From the NCBI RefSeq assembly GCF_014652815.1, contig NZ_BMZN01000002.1:276340-340339 (forward strand): a stretch of DNA of 64,000 nucleotides. Direction: 5' to 3'. Each line of letters starts with the position of its first letter. Position 1 is the first letter of the stretch. Position numbers and translations under genes: made by a program. Origin of the DNA: Alcaligenes pakistanensis (GTDB taxonomy: Bacteria; Pseudomonadota; Gammaproteobacteria; Burkholderiales; Burkholderiaceae_B). The notes under the pieces were generated by a model. It did no database searches, had not been told where the DNA came from, and saw only the letters and a list, made by a program, of their open reading frames with translations. Shown here piece by piece: positions 56,275-63,584 of the stretch.

Positions 56275-57930
56275 GTGAATACCGTTTCAATACTGCTACT
56301 AGCTTTCATATTGTCCGTTACAGGACTCTTTGTTTTCATCTGGTCGTTACGCCGTAACTTCTTTGACCACAGCCCCGCTGCTTCGCGCGAGATCTTCTCC
56401 AAAGGCGAAATCGGGCAGGTAGATGACCCCTCCGCCACCCCTGAGCAACGTCAGGCACTTCAAGAAGAAATGGGTCGCAAGACGATTTCTGCTGAAGATC
56501 GTCAGGCGCTGAGCCTTGAATTGGCAGAACGCGTAGAAGCCGACCGCTCCTCCGCTAAGGTCACGTTCATTTTGCTGGCCTGTGCGGTGTTGTGGCTGAT
56601 TTTCGCCTCGACAGCAGGTCTGATCAGCTCCATCAAGCTGCACGATCCCGAATTCTTGACGCAACACGCCTGGATGACTTTTGGTCGCATGCGTACGCTG
56701 CACCTGAACGGTGTGGCTTATGGCTGGGCTCCGATGGCCGCTTTCGGCGTTGCCATGTGGATGCTGCCTCGTTTGCTCAAGACTCCTTTGATCGGTGCGC
56801 GTTATGCCATCGCCGGTGGGATCTTGTGGAATATTGGCCTGGCTATCGGTCTGACATGTATCGCGATGGGTATCACCGACGGTATGGAATGGCTGGAAAT
56901 GCCTTGGCAGGTTGATATCCTGATGGTTATTGGTGGAGCTTTGGCTGCCTTGCCATTGGTCTTTACCTTGCAGAACCGTCGTGTTCACCACCTGTATGTG
57001 TCGGTGTGGTACATGGGTGCAGCGTTGTTCTGGTTCCCCATCCTGTTCCTGGTCGGCAACCTGCCTGCCGTACACGTGGGTGTTGAGCAAGCAACCATGA
57101 ACTGGTGGTTTGGCCACAACGTGCTGGGTCTGTTCTACACCCCTATGGCTCTGGCCTCGGTGTACTACTTCCTGCCCAAGATCATTGGTCAGCCCATCAG
57201 CTCCTACAACCTGTCTCTGGTGGGTTTCTGGGGTCTGGCATTTTTCTACGGTCAGGTCGGTGGTCACCACCTGGTCGGCGGTCCGGTGCCGCAGTGGATG
57301 GTTACCCTCTCTATCGTGCAAAGCATGATGATGATCATCCCTGTGCTGGCTTTCTCGATTAACCAGCACTACACCATGAAGGGTCACTTCCGTACCCTGA
57401 TTCACTCGCCCACCCTGCGCTTTATCGTGCTGGGCGGCATGATGTATACCGTCAGCTCCATTCAAGGTTCTTTTGAAGCGCTGCGCAGCATCAACACGAT
57501 TACCCACTTTACGCACTTCACGGTTGCCCACGCCCACATCGGCTTGTACGGCTTCTTTACTATCGTGATGTTCGGTGCCATCTACTACGTGATGCCACGC
57601 GTCATGTCCTGGGAATGGCCTTACCCCAAACTGATCTCCCTGCACTTCTGGCTGGTTGTGATTGGTTTCTCCATCTACGCCATTGGTCTGAGTATTGGCG
57701 GCTGGCTGCAAGGTCTGGCTATGCTGGATCCTGCTAAAACCTTCATGGAATCGGTGTTTGTCACGATGCCTTACCTGAAGTCGCGCTCTATCGGTGGTGG
57801 TTTGATGACTCTGGGTCACCTTGTGTTTGCCTTCCACTTTGTGGCAATGGCTTTGCGCTATGGCAGCCGTCGTATTGGTCCAGCCCTGTTTCACCAGCGC
57901 TCGGCAACTCGCAATGTAGTGGAGGCATGA
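56275..57930 (+). CDS. ccoN: cbb3-type haem-copper oxidase subunit I with extra N-terminal segment
   Basis: 551 residues from a GTG start at 56275 (weak ribosome site; a TTG at 56191 is in frame). Catalytic membrane subunit: low-spin haem ligand H143 (MRTLHLNG), CuB ligands H281 (WWFGHNVLG) and H331/H332 (GGHHLVGG), and H419/H421 (VAHAHIG) for the haems. Unlike usual CcoN it begins with a separate membrane segment (2-23), then VFIWSLRRNFFDHSPAASREIF, which resembles the small assembly protein CcoS, and a charged 50-residue stretch. It uses O2 as electron acceptor in respiration, or possibly NO; see findings. Confidence 0.9.
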   Translation: MNTVSILLLAFILSVTGLFVFIWSLRRNFFDHSPAASREIFSKGEIGQVDDPSATPEQRQALQEEMGRKTISAEDRQALSLELAERVEADRSSAKVTFILLACAVLWLIFASTAGLISSIKLHDPEFLTQHAWMTFGRMRTLHLNGVAYGWAPMAAFGVAMWMLPRLLKTPLIGARYAIAGGILWNIGLAIGLTCIAMGITDGMEWLEMPWQVDILMVIGGALAALPLVFTLQNRRVHHLYVSVWYMGAALFWFPILFLVGNLPAVHVGVEQATMNWWFGHNVLGLFYTPMALASVYYFLPKIIGQPISSYNLSLVGFWGLAFFYGQVGGHHLVGGPVPQWMVTLSIVQSMMMIIPVLAFSINQHYTMKGHFRTLIHSPTLRFIVLGGMMYTVSSIQGSFEALRSINTITHFTHFTVAHAHIGLYGFFTIVMFGAIYYVMPRVMSWEWPYPKLISLHFWLVVIGFSIYAIGLSIGGWLQGLAMLDPAKTFMESVFVTMPYLKSRSIGGGLMTLGHLVFAFHFVAMALRYGSRRIGPALFHQRSATRNVVEA

Positions 57931-57937
57931 TTTAGTC

Positions 57938-58528
57938 ATGGAAAGCGAATACAAACTATTGGGCGGCGCGATGGTGACGCTGGCCCTGGCCACATCGGCT
58001 CTGGTCGTTGTCCCTTACCTGCAAGTTAAAAAGGTGGAGCCCTCTCCAGGGCTCAAGCCTTACACCGAGGTGGAACTGCGCGGCCGTCAGGAATACATTG
58101 ATATGGGCTGTGTGTACTGTCACTCGCAGCAGCCGCGTAGCCAGAATCAGGCTCCTGACTTCCAGCGTGGCTGGGGTCGTGCGTCGGTAGCAGGCGACTA
58201 CTTCTACGACACTCCACACTTGCTCGGCACCATGCGTACTGGTCCTGACTTGCTCAATATTGGTGCTCGCCAGCCTAGCGTGGACTGGCATCTGGGTCAC
58301 TTGTATCAGCCTCGTGCTTACACCCCTGGCAGCAATATGCCTTCCTACCCCTTCATGTTCGAGCTCAAGGACAAGGCAGAGGAAGGCGATAAGGTTGTGA
58401 ACCTGCCGGGCGCTTTTGCTCCGGAAGGCAAGGTGGTTGTGGCCAAGCAAGAGGCCCTGGACCTGGTTCAATACCTGTTGGCTCTGGATCGTACGTATCC
58501 CGTATCGCCAGCCAGCGTTATCAAATAA
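57938..58528 (+). CDS. ccoO: cbb3-type oxidase subunit II, mono-haem cytochrome c
   Basis: 196 residues with one N-terminal membrane anchor (about 8-28) and a periplasmic haem c domain. The CxxCH motif is in DMGCVYCHSQQPR, the characteristic CcoO version, with NMPSYPFMF supplying the distal methionine. It transfers electrons from the c-type donor to subunit I. Seven bases after ccoN. Confidence 0.95.
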   Translation: MESEYKLLGGAMVTLALATSALVVVPYLQVKKVEPSPGLKPYTEVELRGRQEYIDMGCVYCHSQQPRSQNQAPDFQRGWGRASVAGDYFYDTPHLLGTMRTGPDLLNIGARQPSVDWHLGHLYQPRAYTPGSNMPSYPFMFELKDKAEEGDKVVNLPGAFAPEGKVVVAKQEALDLVQYLLALDRTYPVSPASVIK

Positions 58529-58548
58529 ACAGGCATTGCTGAGCTAGC

Positions 58549-58569
58549 GCGCCCCGCAAGGCGGGGCGC
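58549..58569 (+). other. GC-rich hairpin inside the oxidase operon
   Basis: GCGCCCCGC, loop AAG, GCGGGGCGC, directly before the GGAG ribosome site of the next gene. No T run, so more likely an mRNA processing or stability element than a terminator. Confidence 0.6.
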
Positions 58570-58583
58570 CTCGGAGAATTAGA

Positions 58584-59171
58584 ATGAGCGACAATCGTAA
58601 ATATGAAGCACAGCAGCGTGAGTATTCCGATCCGGAAGAAAATGCGGCACCGATTCCTTGGGTGGTCCTGCTGATCATTGCAGGTCTGTTCCTGTGGGGG
58701 ATCTACTATATTTTCAGCAGTGACCTGAGTCATGACGCAACCGTGGGCGACAACCGTATCGTTGCCGACTTCGAATTGCCAGAAGGCGCAGTAGATGGAC
58801 ATCAACTGTTTGTGGCCCAGTGTGCCGCCTGTCACCAGGCAACAGGTGCGGGTGTGGCCGGCGTGTTCCCGCCACTGGTGGGTTCCGAGTGGGTGCTGCG
58901 TAAACCTGAAGTATTGGTCCAGATCATGCTGCACGGTATTACCGGCGAGATCACGGTCAAGGGTAATAAGTACAATGGTGCAATGCCGGAATTCCGCGAG
59001 AAGTTCAACGACGAGGAAATGACGGCAGTTGTTAACTACCTGCGTACTGAATTAGGTGGCAACAGCGCCGATCCCGTGGATATGGCCTTTGTCAAAGCCG
59101 AACGTGAAAAAACAGCTGATAAAACCGATCATTGGAATGGGGACGCCGACCTGGCTCCCATGGAAGAGTAG
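58584..59171 (+). CDS. Membrane-anchored mono-haem cytochrome c, CcoP-like
   Basis: 195 residues. A short N-terminal cytoplasmic tail, a membrane segment (about 23-43, PWVVLLIIAGLFLWGIYYIF), then one cytochrome c domain with CAACH (QCAACHQATGAG) and GAMPEF as the methionine side. It stands where CcoP would be, but CcoP normally has two haem c domains; only one is here. Presumably the electron-entry subunit of this oxidase. Confidence 0.9.
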   Translation: MSDNRKYEAQQREYSDPEENAAPIPWVVLLIIAGLFLWGIYYIFSSDLSHDATVGDNRIVADFELPEGAVDGHQLFVAQCAACHQATGAGVAGVFPPLVGSEWVLRKPEVLVQIMLHGITGEITVKGNKYNGAMPEFREKFNDEEMTAVVNYLRTELGGNSADPVDMAFVKAEREKTADKTDHWNGDADLAPMEE

Positions 59172-59192
59172 GACTGAAGTAATGGGCCAGCG

Positions 59193-59828
59193 ATGAGACT
59201 ATTTTTAAGTATCCTCCTGGTTTGTGCCCTGGGCATAGGGGCGCTGGCTCATTTGACGCAGGGCTTTACCGCCCTGACAGCCGAGACAGCCCGTCGCAAC
59301 GATGTGGCTGCCTCGCCGCGTCTGATCTCCGATGTTGAAGTGCTGCTCCCGGCCGGGGGCAGTGCCCAGCTTAGCTCTCTGTTGCAAAACGATGGTCGTA
59401 TCACCATCGTCAATTTCATCTATACCCGCTGCGTAACGCTATGTTTGGCGATGGGCTCGGAGTATCAGCAATTGCAGCAGGCAATTGTGGATGAAGGCTT
59501 GCAGGACCGTGTGCGTCTGCTGAGCATCAGCTTTGACCCCACCGATTCGCCCGATCACTTGCGTCGTTACAGCAAGACCATGAAAGCCAATCCCGATGTC
59601 TGGCAATTCGTCACCATGATGCCTGGCGAGCAGCGCCAGCGTGTGCTGGACGATTTTGGCATTGTCGTCATTCCTGCTCCTTTCGACGAGTACGAACATA
59701 ACGCGGCCTACCACGTTGTCAGTTCCGAGCCGCGTTTGGGTCGCATTGTGGATTATGGCGAGCCCATGCTGGCCTTGGCTTATGCCAAGCGTGCTGTCCA
59801 GGACATTGAGAAGAAGGGGGCGATGTAA
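59193..59828 (+). CDS. SCO family copper chaperone
   Basis: 211-residue SCO1/SenC-type thioredoxin-fold protein with an N-terminal signal anchor. Copper ligands are visible: the CxxxC of RCVTLCLAMG and the histidine in NAAYHVVS. SCO proteins deliver copper to haem-copper oxidases, consistent with its place behind the oxidase genes. Its stop overlaps the next start (TAATG). Confidence 0.92.
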   Translation: MRLFLSILLVCALGIGALAHLTQGFTALTAETARRNDVAASPRLISDVEVLLPAGGSAQLSSLLQNDGRITIVNFIYTRCVTLCLAMGSEYQQLQQAIVDEGLQDRVRLLSISFDPTDSPDHLRRYSKTMKANPDVWQFVTMMPGEQRQRVLDDFGIVVIPAPFDEYEHNAAYHVVSSEPRLGRIVDYGEPMLALAYAKRAVQDIEKKGAM

Positions 59829-60463
59829 TGTCTTTAAAGCGTGTAGTCGAATCCCCCAAGGTACGCCCTTATTTTGGTAGTGCGCTGGCTTTGCTGGCGG
59901 CGGTGCTATTTGCCTCAGCCGCTTTCTGGGACCGAGACCTGACCGTGTCCATGAGCCTGCACATGCTGGTGCATATTCCTTTATTGGTGCTCTCGGGTGT
60001 GGTCTTGCAACTGTCCTTGCGGTATCAGGGCGTAGGGCGTTCGCCGTTCATGCAGGCCTTGCTGCGCCCTTATTACGCCTTGAATGAATACGGCCTGCCC
60101 GGCCTGATCCTGGTCAGCTTTGCGGCGGGTTACTGGATGATCCCCAAAGCGCTGGACGATGTGCTGGTATCGCCTGCCATGGCCACTGCCAAATACATAG
60201 GGCTGGTCTTGATGGGCATGTTGTTTATGGAGTCCTGGCGACGCGCCCATCTGGTGTTTCGTTTGTTTTTCTTTGGCAATTTCAGTTGGATGATGGCGAT
60301 TGTCGGTTTGTTGTATTACGACAATCCCGTTCGGCTCTGTAATTTCTATCTACAGTCCGACCAAGAGATTGCCGGCATAGGTCTGGTTATCATGGCGTGT
60401 GTTTTGCCATTGCTTTGGCTCTTGTCCGAGAGCAAGGCAGTGATGGCCTTTTTGCGGCAATAA
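59828..60463 (+). CDS. Polytopic membrane protein, possibly a CtaG-like assembly factor
   Basis: 211 residues with about six membrane segments. The second begins MSLHMLVHIPLLVLSG, whose paired histidines resemble the copper-binding start of caa3 CtaG proteins (HM..H), and others carry YYALNEYGLPG and WRRAHLVFRLFFFGNF. I do not recognise a precise family. Overlap with the SCO gene and the oxidase context suggest a role in oxidase assembly or copper delivery; this is inference. Confidence 0.75.
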   Translation: MSLKRVVESPKVRPYFGSALALLAAVLFASAAFWDRDLTVSMSLHMLVHIPLLVLSGVVLQLSLRYQGVGRSPFMQALLRPYYALNEYGLPGLILVSFAAGYWMIPKALDDVLVSPAMATAKYIGLVLMGMLFMESWRRAHLVFRLFFFGNFSWMMAIVGLLYYDNPVRLCNFYLQSDQEIAGIGLVIMACVLPLLWLLSESKAVMAFLRQ

Positions 60464-60494
60464 TACCCATCCATTTTGTTTTGCAGGTGTCCTC

Positions 60495-61163
60495 ATGAGC
60501 CATACCGTTTCCGATAATGCCTCCCGGCTGTACAGACGTAATAGCTTGTTTGATCAGCTTCTGAGCGAGACGAATCGAGCCCTGGAAGTATTGGGACGTT
60601 CGGCACGCGCGTCGCGCCCCAATCCCGCTGGTAAGGAAGTCTCCGAGATCAGTGCCGATGAGGCTCGTCACTCCGCCGGTTTGATGCGTGTGAACCATGT
60701 GGGCGAGATTTGCGCCCAAGCGCTGTACCGCAGTCAGGCCATGTTGTGCAAAGATCCGCAGGCCACGGCCGTCTTGTTGCAAGCCGCCCAGGAAGAAGTC
60801 GATCATCTGGCTTGGTGCGACGACCGTTTGCGTGAGCTGGATAGCCGCCCCAGCGTGTTCAATCCCTTGTGGTATGCCGGCTCCTTCGCGTTGGGGCTGC
60901 TGGCCAGCCGCGCCGGTGTGCCCTATAACCTGGGCTTTATGGCCGAGACCGAGCGGCAGGTTGAAGAGCATCTGGAAAGCCATTTGCAGTCTTTGCCTGC
61001 CAGCGACAATCGCTCGCGCCGTATTGTTGAGCAAATGCGCGACGAGGAAATTGAGCATCGCCGTACTGCAGAAAATCATGGGGCTGCGAGCTTGCCGCCT
61101 CCGGTTAAAACTTTGATGCGCATGATGTCCAAAGTCATGACGACGACGGCGTATCGCTTGTAA
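60495..61163 (+). CDS. coq7: Ubiquinone biosynthesis hydroxylase Coq7
   Basis: 222-residue ferritin-like di-iron monooxygenase that hydroxylates 2-polyprenyl-3-methyl-6-methoxy-1,4-benzoquinone in ubiquinone synthesis. The di-iron ligand motifs are visible: HVGEICAQALY, EEVDHLAW and RDEEIEHRR. It lies 31 bases after the oxidase operon and could be partly co-transcribed. A terminator follows. Confidence 0.96.
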   Translation: MSHTVSDNASRLYRRNSLFDQLLSETNRALEVLGRSARASRPNPAGKEVSEISADEARHSAGLMRVNHVGEICAQALYRSQAMLCKDPQATAVLLQAAQEEVDHLAWCDDRLRELDSRPSVFNPLWYAGSFALGLLASRAGVPYNLGFMAETERQVEEHLESHLQSLPASDNRSRRIVEQMRDEEIEHRRTAENHGAASLPPPVKTLMRMMSKVMTTTAYRL

Positions 61164-61215
61164 TCAGCGTTTCTTGGCTGGCAGTACGTTCAGGCTGCAG
61201 CTCAGGACGCTTATG

Positions 61216-61252
61216 AAAAAGGGTGCCAGTTCCAAGAGCTGACACCCTTTTT
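61216..61252 (+). terminator. Terminator after coq7
   Basis: AAAAAGGGTG-CAG...CTG-CACCCTTTTT stem with one mismatch and a T run; it ends the coq7 transcript. Confidence 0.88.
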
Positions 61253-61442
61253 GTTTGGATCAGAATAGACGTGGCCCTACAGTCAGAGTGATTCGTTTTT
61301 GAGCCTCATAGGGATAACGACTAGATACCCGGCGATGAATTTGCGCTAGGAAATTGATGTGTTAAAGCGACAGGATTGGAAACTAAGGGTTTTCCACGGT
61401 ATTTATCTTGCATTGCACCATTTTTATGGGTAGACTTTAGTT
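61253..61442. other. Gap upstream of the putative sRNA
   Basis: About 190 AT-leaning bases between the coq7 terminator and the putative sRNA. It holds the promoter-like elements at 61408-61436 and no gene. Confidence 0.5.
61408..61436 (+). promoter_or_regulatory. Candidate promoter of the putative sRNA
   Basis: TTGCAT at 61408-61413 and TAGACT at 61431-61436 with a 17-base spacer. The hexamers match the sigma-70 consensus at 3 and 4 of 6 positions, so the assignment is modest. Confidence 0.4.
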
Positions 61443-61597
61443 ATTGGATGTTGAAAAGAAAGCGGGAAAAACAAGCGTAATAACCCTAGCTTTCAGGCTC
61501 GATACCTTATCTAGCAGCCCAACTTGCCACGATTGTCTCCTCCACCCTCCTCCTTTGGTGGATTTGCCCGAGATCTTTAGATCTCGGGTTTTTTTTT
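61443..61597 (+). ncRNA. Putative small RNA with anti-Shine-Dalgarno loop
   Basis: A plus-strand Rho-independent terminator (CCCGAGAT, six-base loop, ATCTCGGG and nine T, 61567-61597) stands alone: coq7 upstream has its own terminator, and no coding frame ends here. Just before it is a hairpin CCACC (61542-61546), loop CTCCTCCTTT, GGTGG (61557-61561). The loop is complementary to a Shine-Dalgarno sequence, and TCTCC lies just upstream. Together with the promoter-like elements this suggests a transcript of about 150 bases acting on mRNA ribosome sites. The 5' end is an estimate. Confidence 0.6.
61567..61597 (+). terminator. Terminator of the putative sRNA
   Basis: CCCGAGATCT...AGATCTCGGG followed by nine T; strong and one-directional (plus strand). 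Confidence 0.93.
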
Positions 61598-61652
61598 GTG
61601 CGCTCCAAATGTATGGCTTGAGGCCAGCGTGGGGGAGTGCAGAATACAAGGC

Positions 61653-61694
61653 AAAAAAAACCTTGCCCATCGCAGTGGATGGACAAGGTTTTTT
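61653..61694. terminator. Terminator downstream of pyk
   Basis: AAAAAACCTTG-CCATC...GATGG-CAAGGTTTTTT, one mismatch, A run on one side and T run on the other; ends the minus-strand pyk operon. Confidence 0.9.
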
Positions 61695-61713
61695 ATTGGC
61701 CGTACTAAATAGC

Positions 61714-63135
61714 TTACTTCTGTGGAACGGTTGCCACGTGTAGCAAGTTGGTGCGGCCGCTAGTGCCAAAAGGTACACCAGCAATCATGACGATGGTGTC
61801 GCCGGCTTGGGCGAAGTCATGTTGTGTTGCCATATCCGTGGCGTGATCGACCATTTCACTCAGATCGCTGACGTCTTCGCACGGTACTGCGTGTACGCCC
61901 CAAGCTAGGGTCAGACGACGTGCGGTTTCCAGACGCGGTGTCAGTGCTAGGATGGGGGCAATGGGCCGTTCGCGGCTGGCGCGCAAAGCGCTAAAGCCCG
62001 TGGTGGTGTAGGCCACCGTGGTTGCCGGTTCCAGAATGTTGGCCACGCGGCGCAGGGCGCAGCAAATGGCGTCTGCCGTGCTGGCCTCAGCCGTGCTATG
62101 GTTCGCCTCCAGAATGGTGCGCCAGCTAGGATCGTTTTCGATTTCCTTGATGATGCTGTCCATAATGGCCACGGCTTCTAATGGAAATTCGCCCGAGGCC
62201 GATTCGGCGGACAGCATGACGGCATCCGCACCTGAGTAGATTGCCGTTGCCACGTCCGATGCTTCGGCGCGTGTAGGAACTGGCGAGGTAATCATGGATT
62301 CCAGCATCTGTGTAGCTACAACTACCGGGCGGCCCGCTGCACGAGCGGTACGCACGATCTGACGTTGCAGCACAGGAACCCGCTGGGGTGGGACTTCCAC
62401 GCCCAGGTCGCCACGGGCGACCATCACGCCGTCACACAGCTGGACGATTTCTTCCAGGTGCTCCAGCGCTTGCGGTTTTTCCAGCTTGGCCATGATCCAG
62501 GCTTTGTCGCCAATCAGTTCGCGGGCTTCGCGGATATCGTCGGGACGCTGTACAAACGACAGGGCGACCCAGTCCACACCCAGCTCCAGACCGAACTTCA
62601 GATCAATCAGATCCTTTTCGGTCAGGGGCGAGATAGGCAGCACCACACCGGGCACGTTCACACCCTTGCGATCGGACAAGGGGCCACCGACCATAATCGT
62701 GGTTTCGGCAAAATCAGGGCCAAAGCTGTCTACACGCAGGCGCAGTTTGCCGTCGTCCAGCAGTAGGGCCGTGCCGTTTTCCAGGGCTGCAAAAATCTCG
62801 GGGTGGGGCAGGTAGGCCCGCTGGCTGGTCCCTTCAGCAGGGTCCAGATCCAGGCGGAATTTCTGGCCGGTTTCCAGTGTCACACGGCCGTCTTTCATCT
62901 TACCCACGCGCAGCTTGGGGCCTTGCAAGTCCATCAAGATGCCTATGCTGCGCCCCGTCTCTTCTTCAATCTGACGAATGGTGTGATAGCGCGCGGCGTG
63001 GTCCTCGTGTGTGCCGTGGCTGAAGTTCAGGCGGAATACATCAGCTCCGGCCTCGAACAGTTCACGTATGCGTTCTGGCGTGGAGCTGGCAGGACCCAGC
63101 GTGGCCAGAATGCGGGAATGACGTTGACGTTTCAT
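61714..63135 (-). CDS. pyk: Pyruvate kinase
   Basis: 473 residues; converts phosphoenolpyruvate and ADP to pyruvate and ATP. Motifs: RILATLGPASS, FRLNFSHG, the K/Mg site MAKLEKPQALEHLEEI and MVARGDLGVE, then the C-terminal regulatory domain. I chose the ATG at 63135 (MKRQRHSRI), with AGGACA upstream. It sits downstream of a GlcG-like gene and a glycerate 2-kinase gene. The same grouping occurs in tartrate/glyoxylate clusters (ttuD-ttuE), where the kinase completes glycerate use, so it may be the TtuE-type copy. Confidence 0.96.
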   Translation of the reverse strand: MKRQRHSRILATLGPASSTPERIRELFEAGADVFRLNFSHGTHEDHAARYHTIRQIEEETGRSIGILMDLQGPKLRVGKMKDGRVTLETGQKFRLDLDPAEGTSQRAYLPHPEIFAALENGTALLLDDGKLRLRVDSFGPDFAETTIMVGGPLSDRKGVNVPGVVLPISPLTEKDLIDLKFGLELGVDWVALSFVQRPDDIREARELIGDKAWIMAKLEKPQALEHLEEIVQLCDGVMVARGDLGVEVPPQRVPVLQRQIVRTARAAGRPVVVATQMLESMITSPVPTRAEASDVATAIYSGADAVMLSAESASGEFPLEAVAIMDSIIKEIENDPSWRTILEANHSTAEASTADAICCALRRVANILEPATTVAYTTTGFSALRASRERPIAPILALTPRLETARRLTLAWGVHAVPCEDVSDLSEMVDHATDMATQHDFAQAGDTIVMIAGVPFGTSGRTNLLHVATVPQK

Positions 63136-63163
63136 GAATTGTTGTCCTTTGGGGATCGAGAGC

Positions 63164-63562
63164 TCATAGAGCAGCGATACCGGCGCGGGCGATCTGAGCA
63201 TCTTCCGGTGCTTTCACGCCGGACACGCCGACAGCACCAATGACTAGACCGTCCACCAAAATCGGTTCGCCGCCTTCCAGTGGCGTGATGGGCATGGACA
63301 GAGCGGCAAAGCGACCGTTGTTCACCATGTCTTCAAATACCTTGCTGGGCTTGCCACCGCTGAGCACGCAGGTACGCGCTTTCTCGGGAGCAACCGTGGC
63401 GCTCATCATAGGGGCGCCATCCATACGCTGCATCCAAAGTGCGTGACCGCCTGCATCGCAAATAGCGATGGTGACAGCCCAGTTGTTCTTCAGCGCTTCT
63501 TGTTCGGCAGCGGCGGCAATTTTTTTGACATCGTTCAGGGTCAGTACTTTCGTGTCTCTCAT
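63164..63562 (-). CDS. GlcG/HbpS-family protein
   Basis: 132 residues with the GlcG/HbpS (DUF336) fold: TLNDVKKIAAAAEQEALKN, ICDAGGHALWMQRMDGA and the C-terminal GAVGVSGVKAPEDAQIA. Members include the haem-binding HbpS and GlcG of glycolate clusters; the function is poorly defined. AAGGA lies six bases before the ATG at 63562, so I preferred it over 63568. Between the glycerate kinase and pyk genes, on the same strand. Confidence 0.88.
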   Translation of the reverse strand: MRDTKVLTLNDVKKIAAAAEQEALKNNWAVTIAICDAGGHALWMQRMDGAPMMSATVAPEKARTCVLSGGKPSKVFEDMVNNGRFAALSMPITPLEGGEPILVDGLVIGAVGVSGVKAPEDAQIARAGIAAL

Positions 63563-63584
63563 GTCCATTCCTTTATGAAAAGCG

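Noticed and set aside
56347-57993. A 548-codon frame antisense to ccoN
   Set aside because: Histidine/glutamine-rich nonsense typical of the reverse of a membrane-protein gene.
61443-61597. tmRNA, 4.5S or 6S RNA as identity of the putative sRNA
   Set aside because: No tRNA-like acceptor ending in CCA, no SRP Alu/tetraloop motif and no long 6S-type rod were found.
61447-61743. A 99-codon protein frame across the putative sRNA
   Set aside because: It would read through two strong terminators and into pyk; composition is not protein-like.
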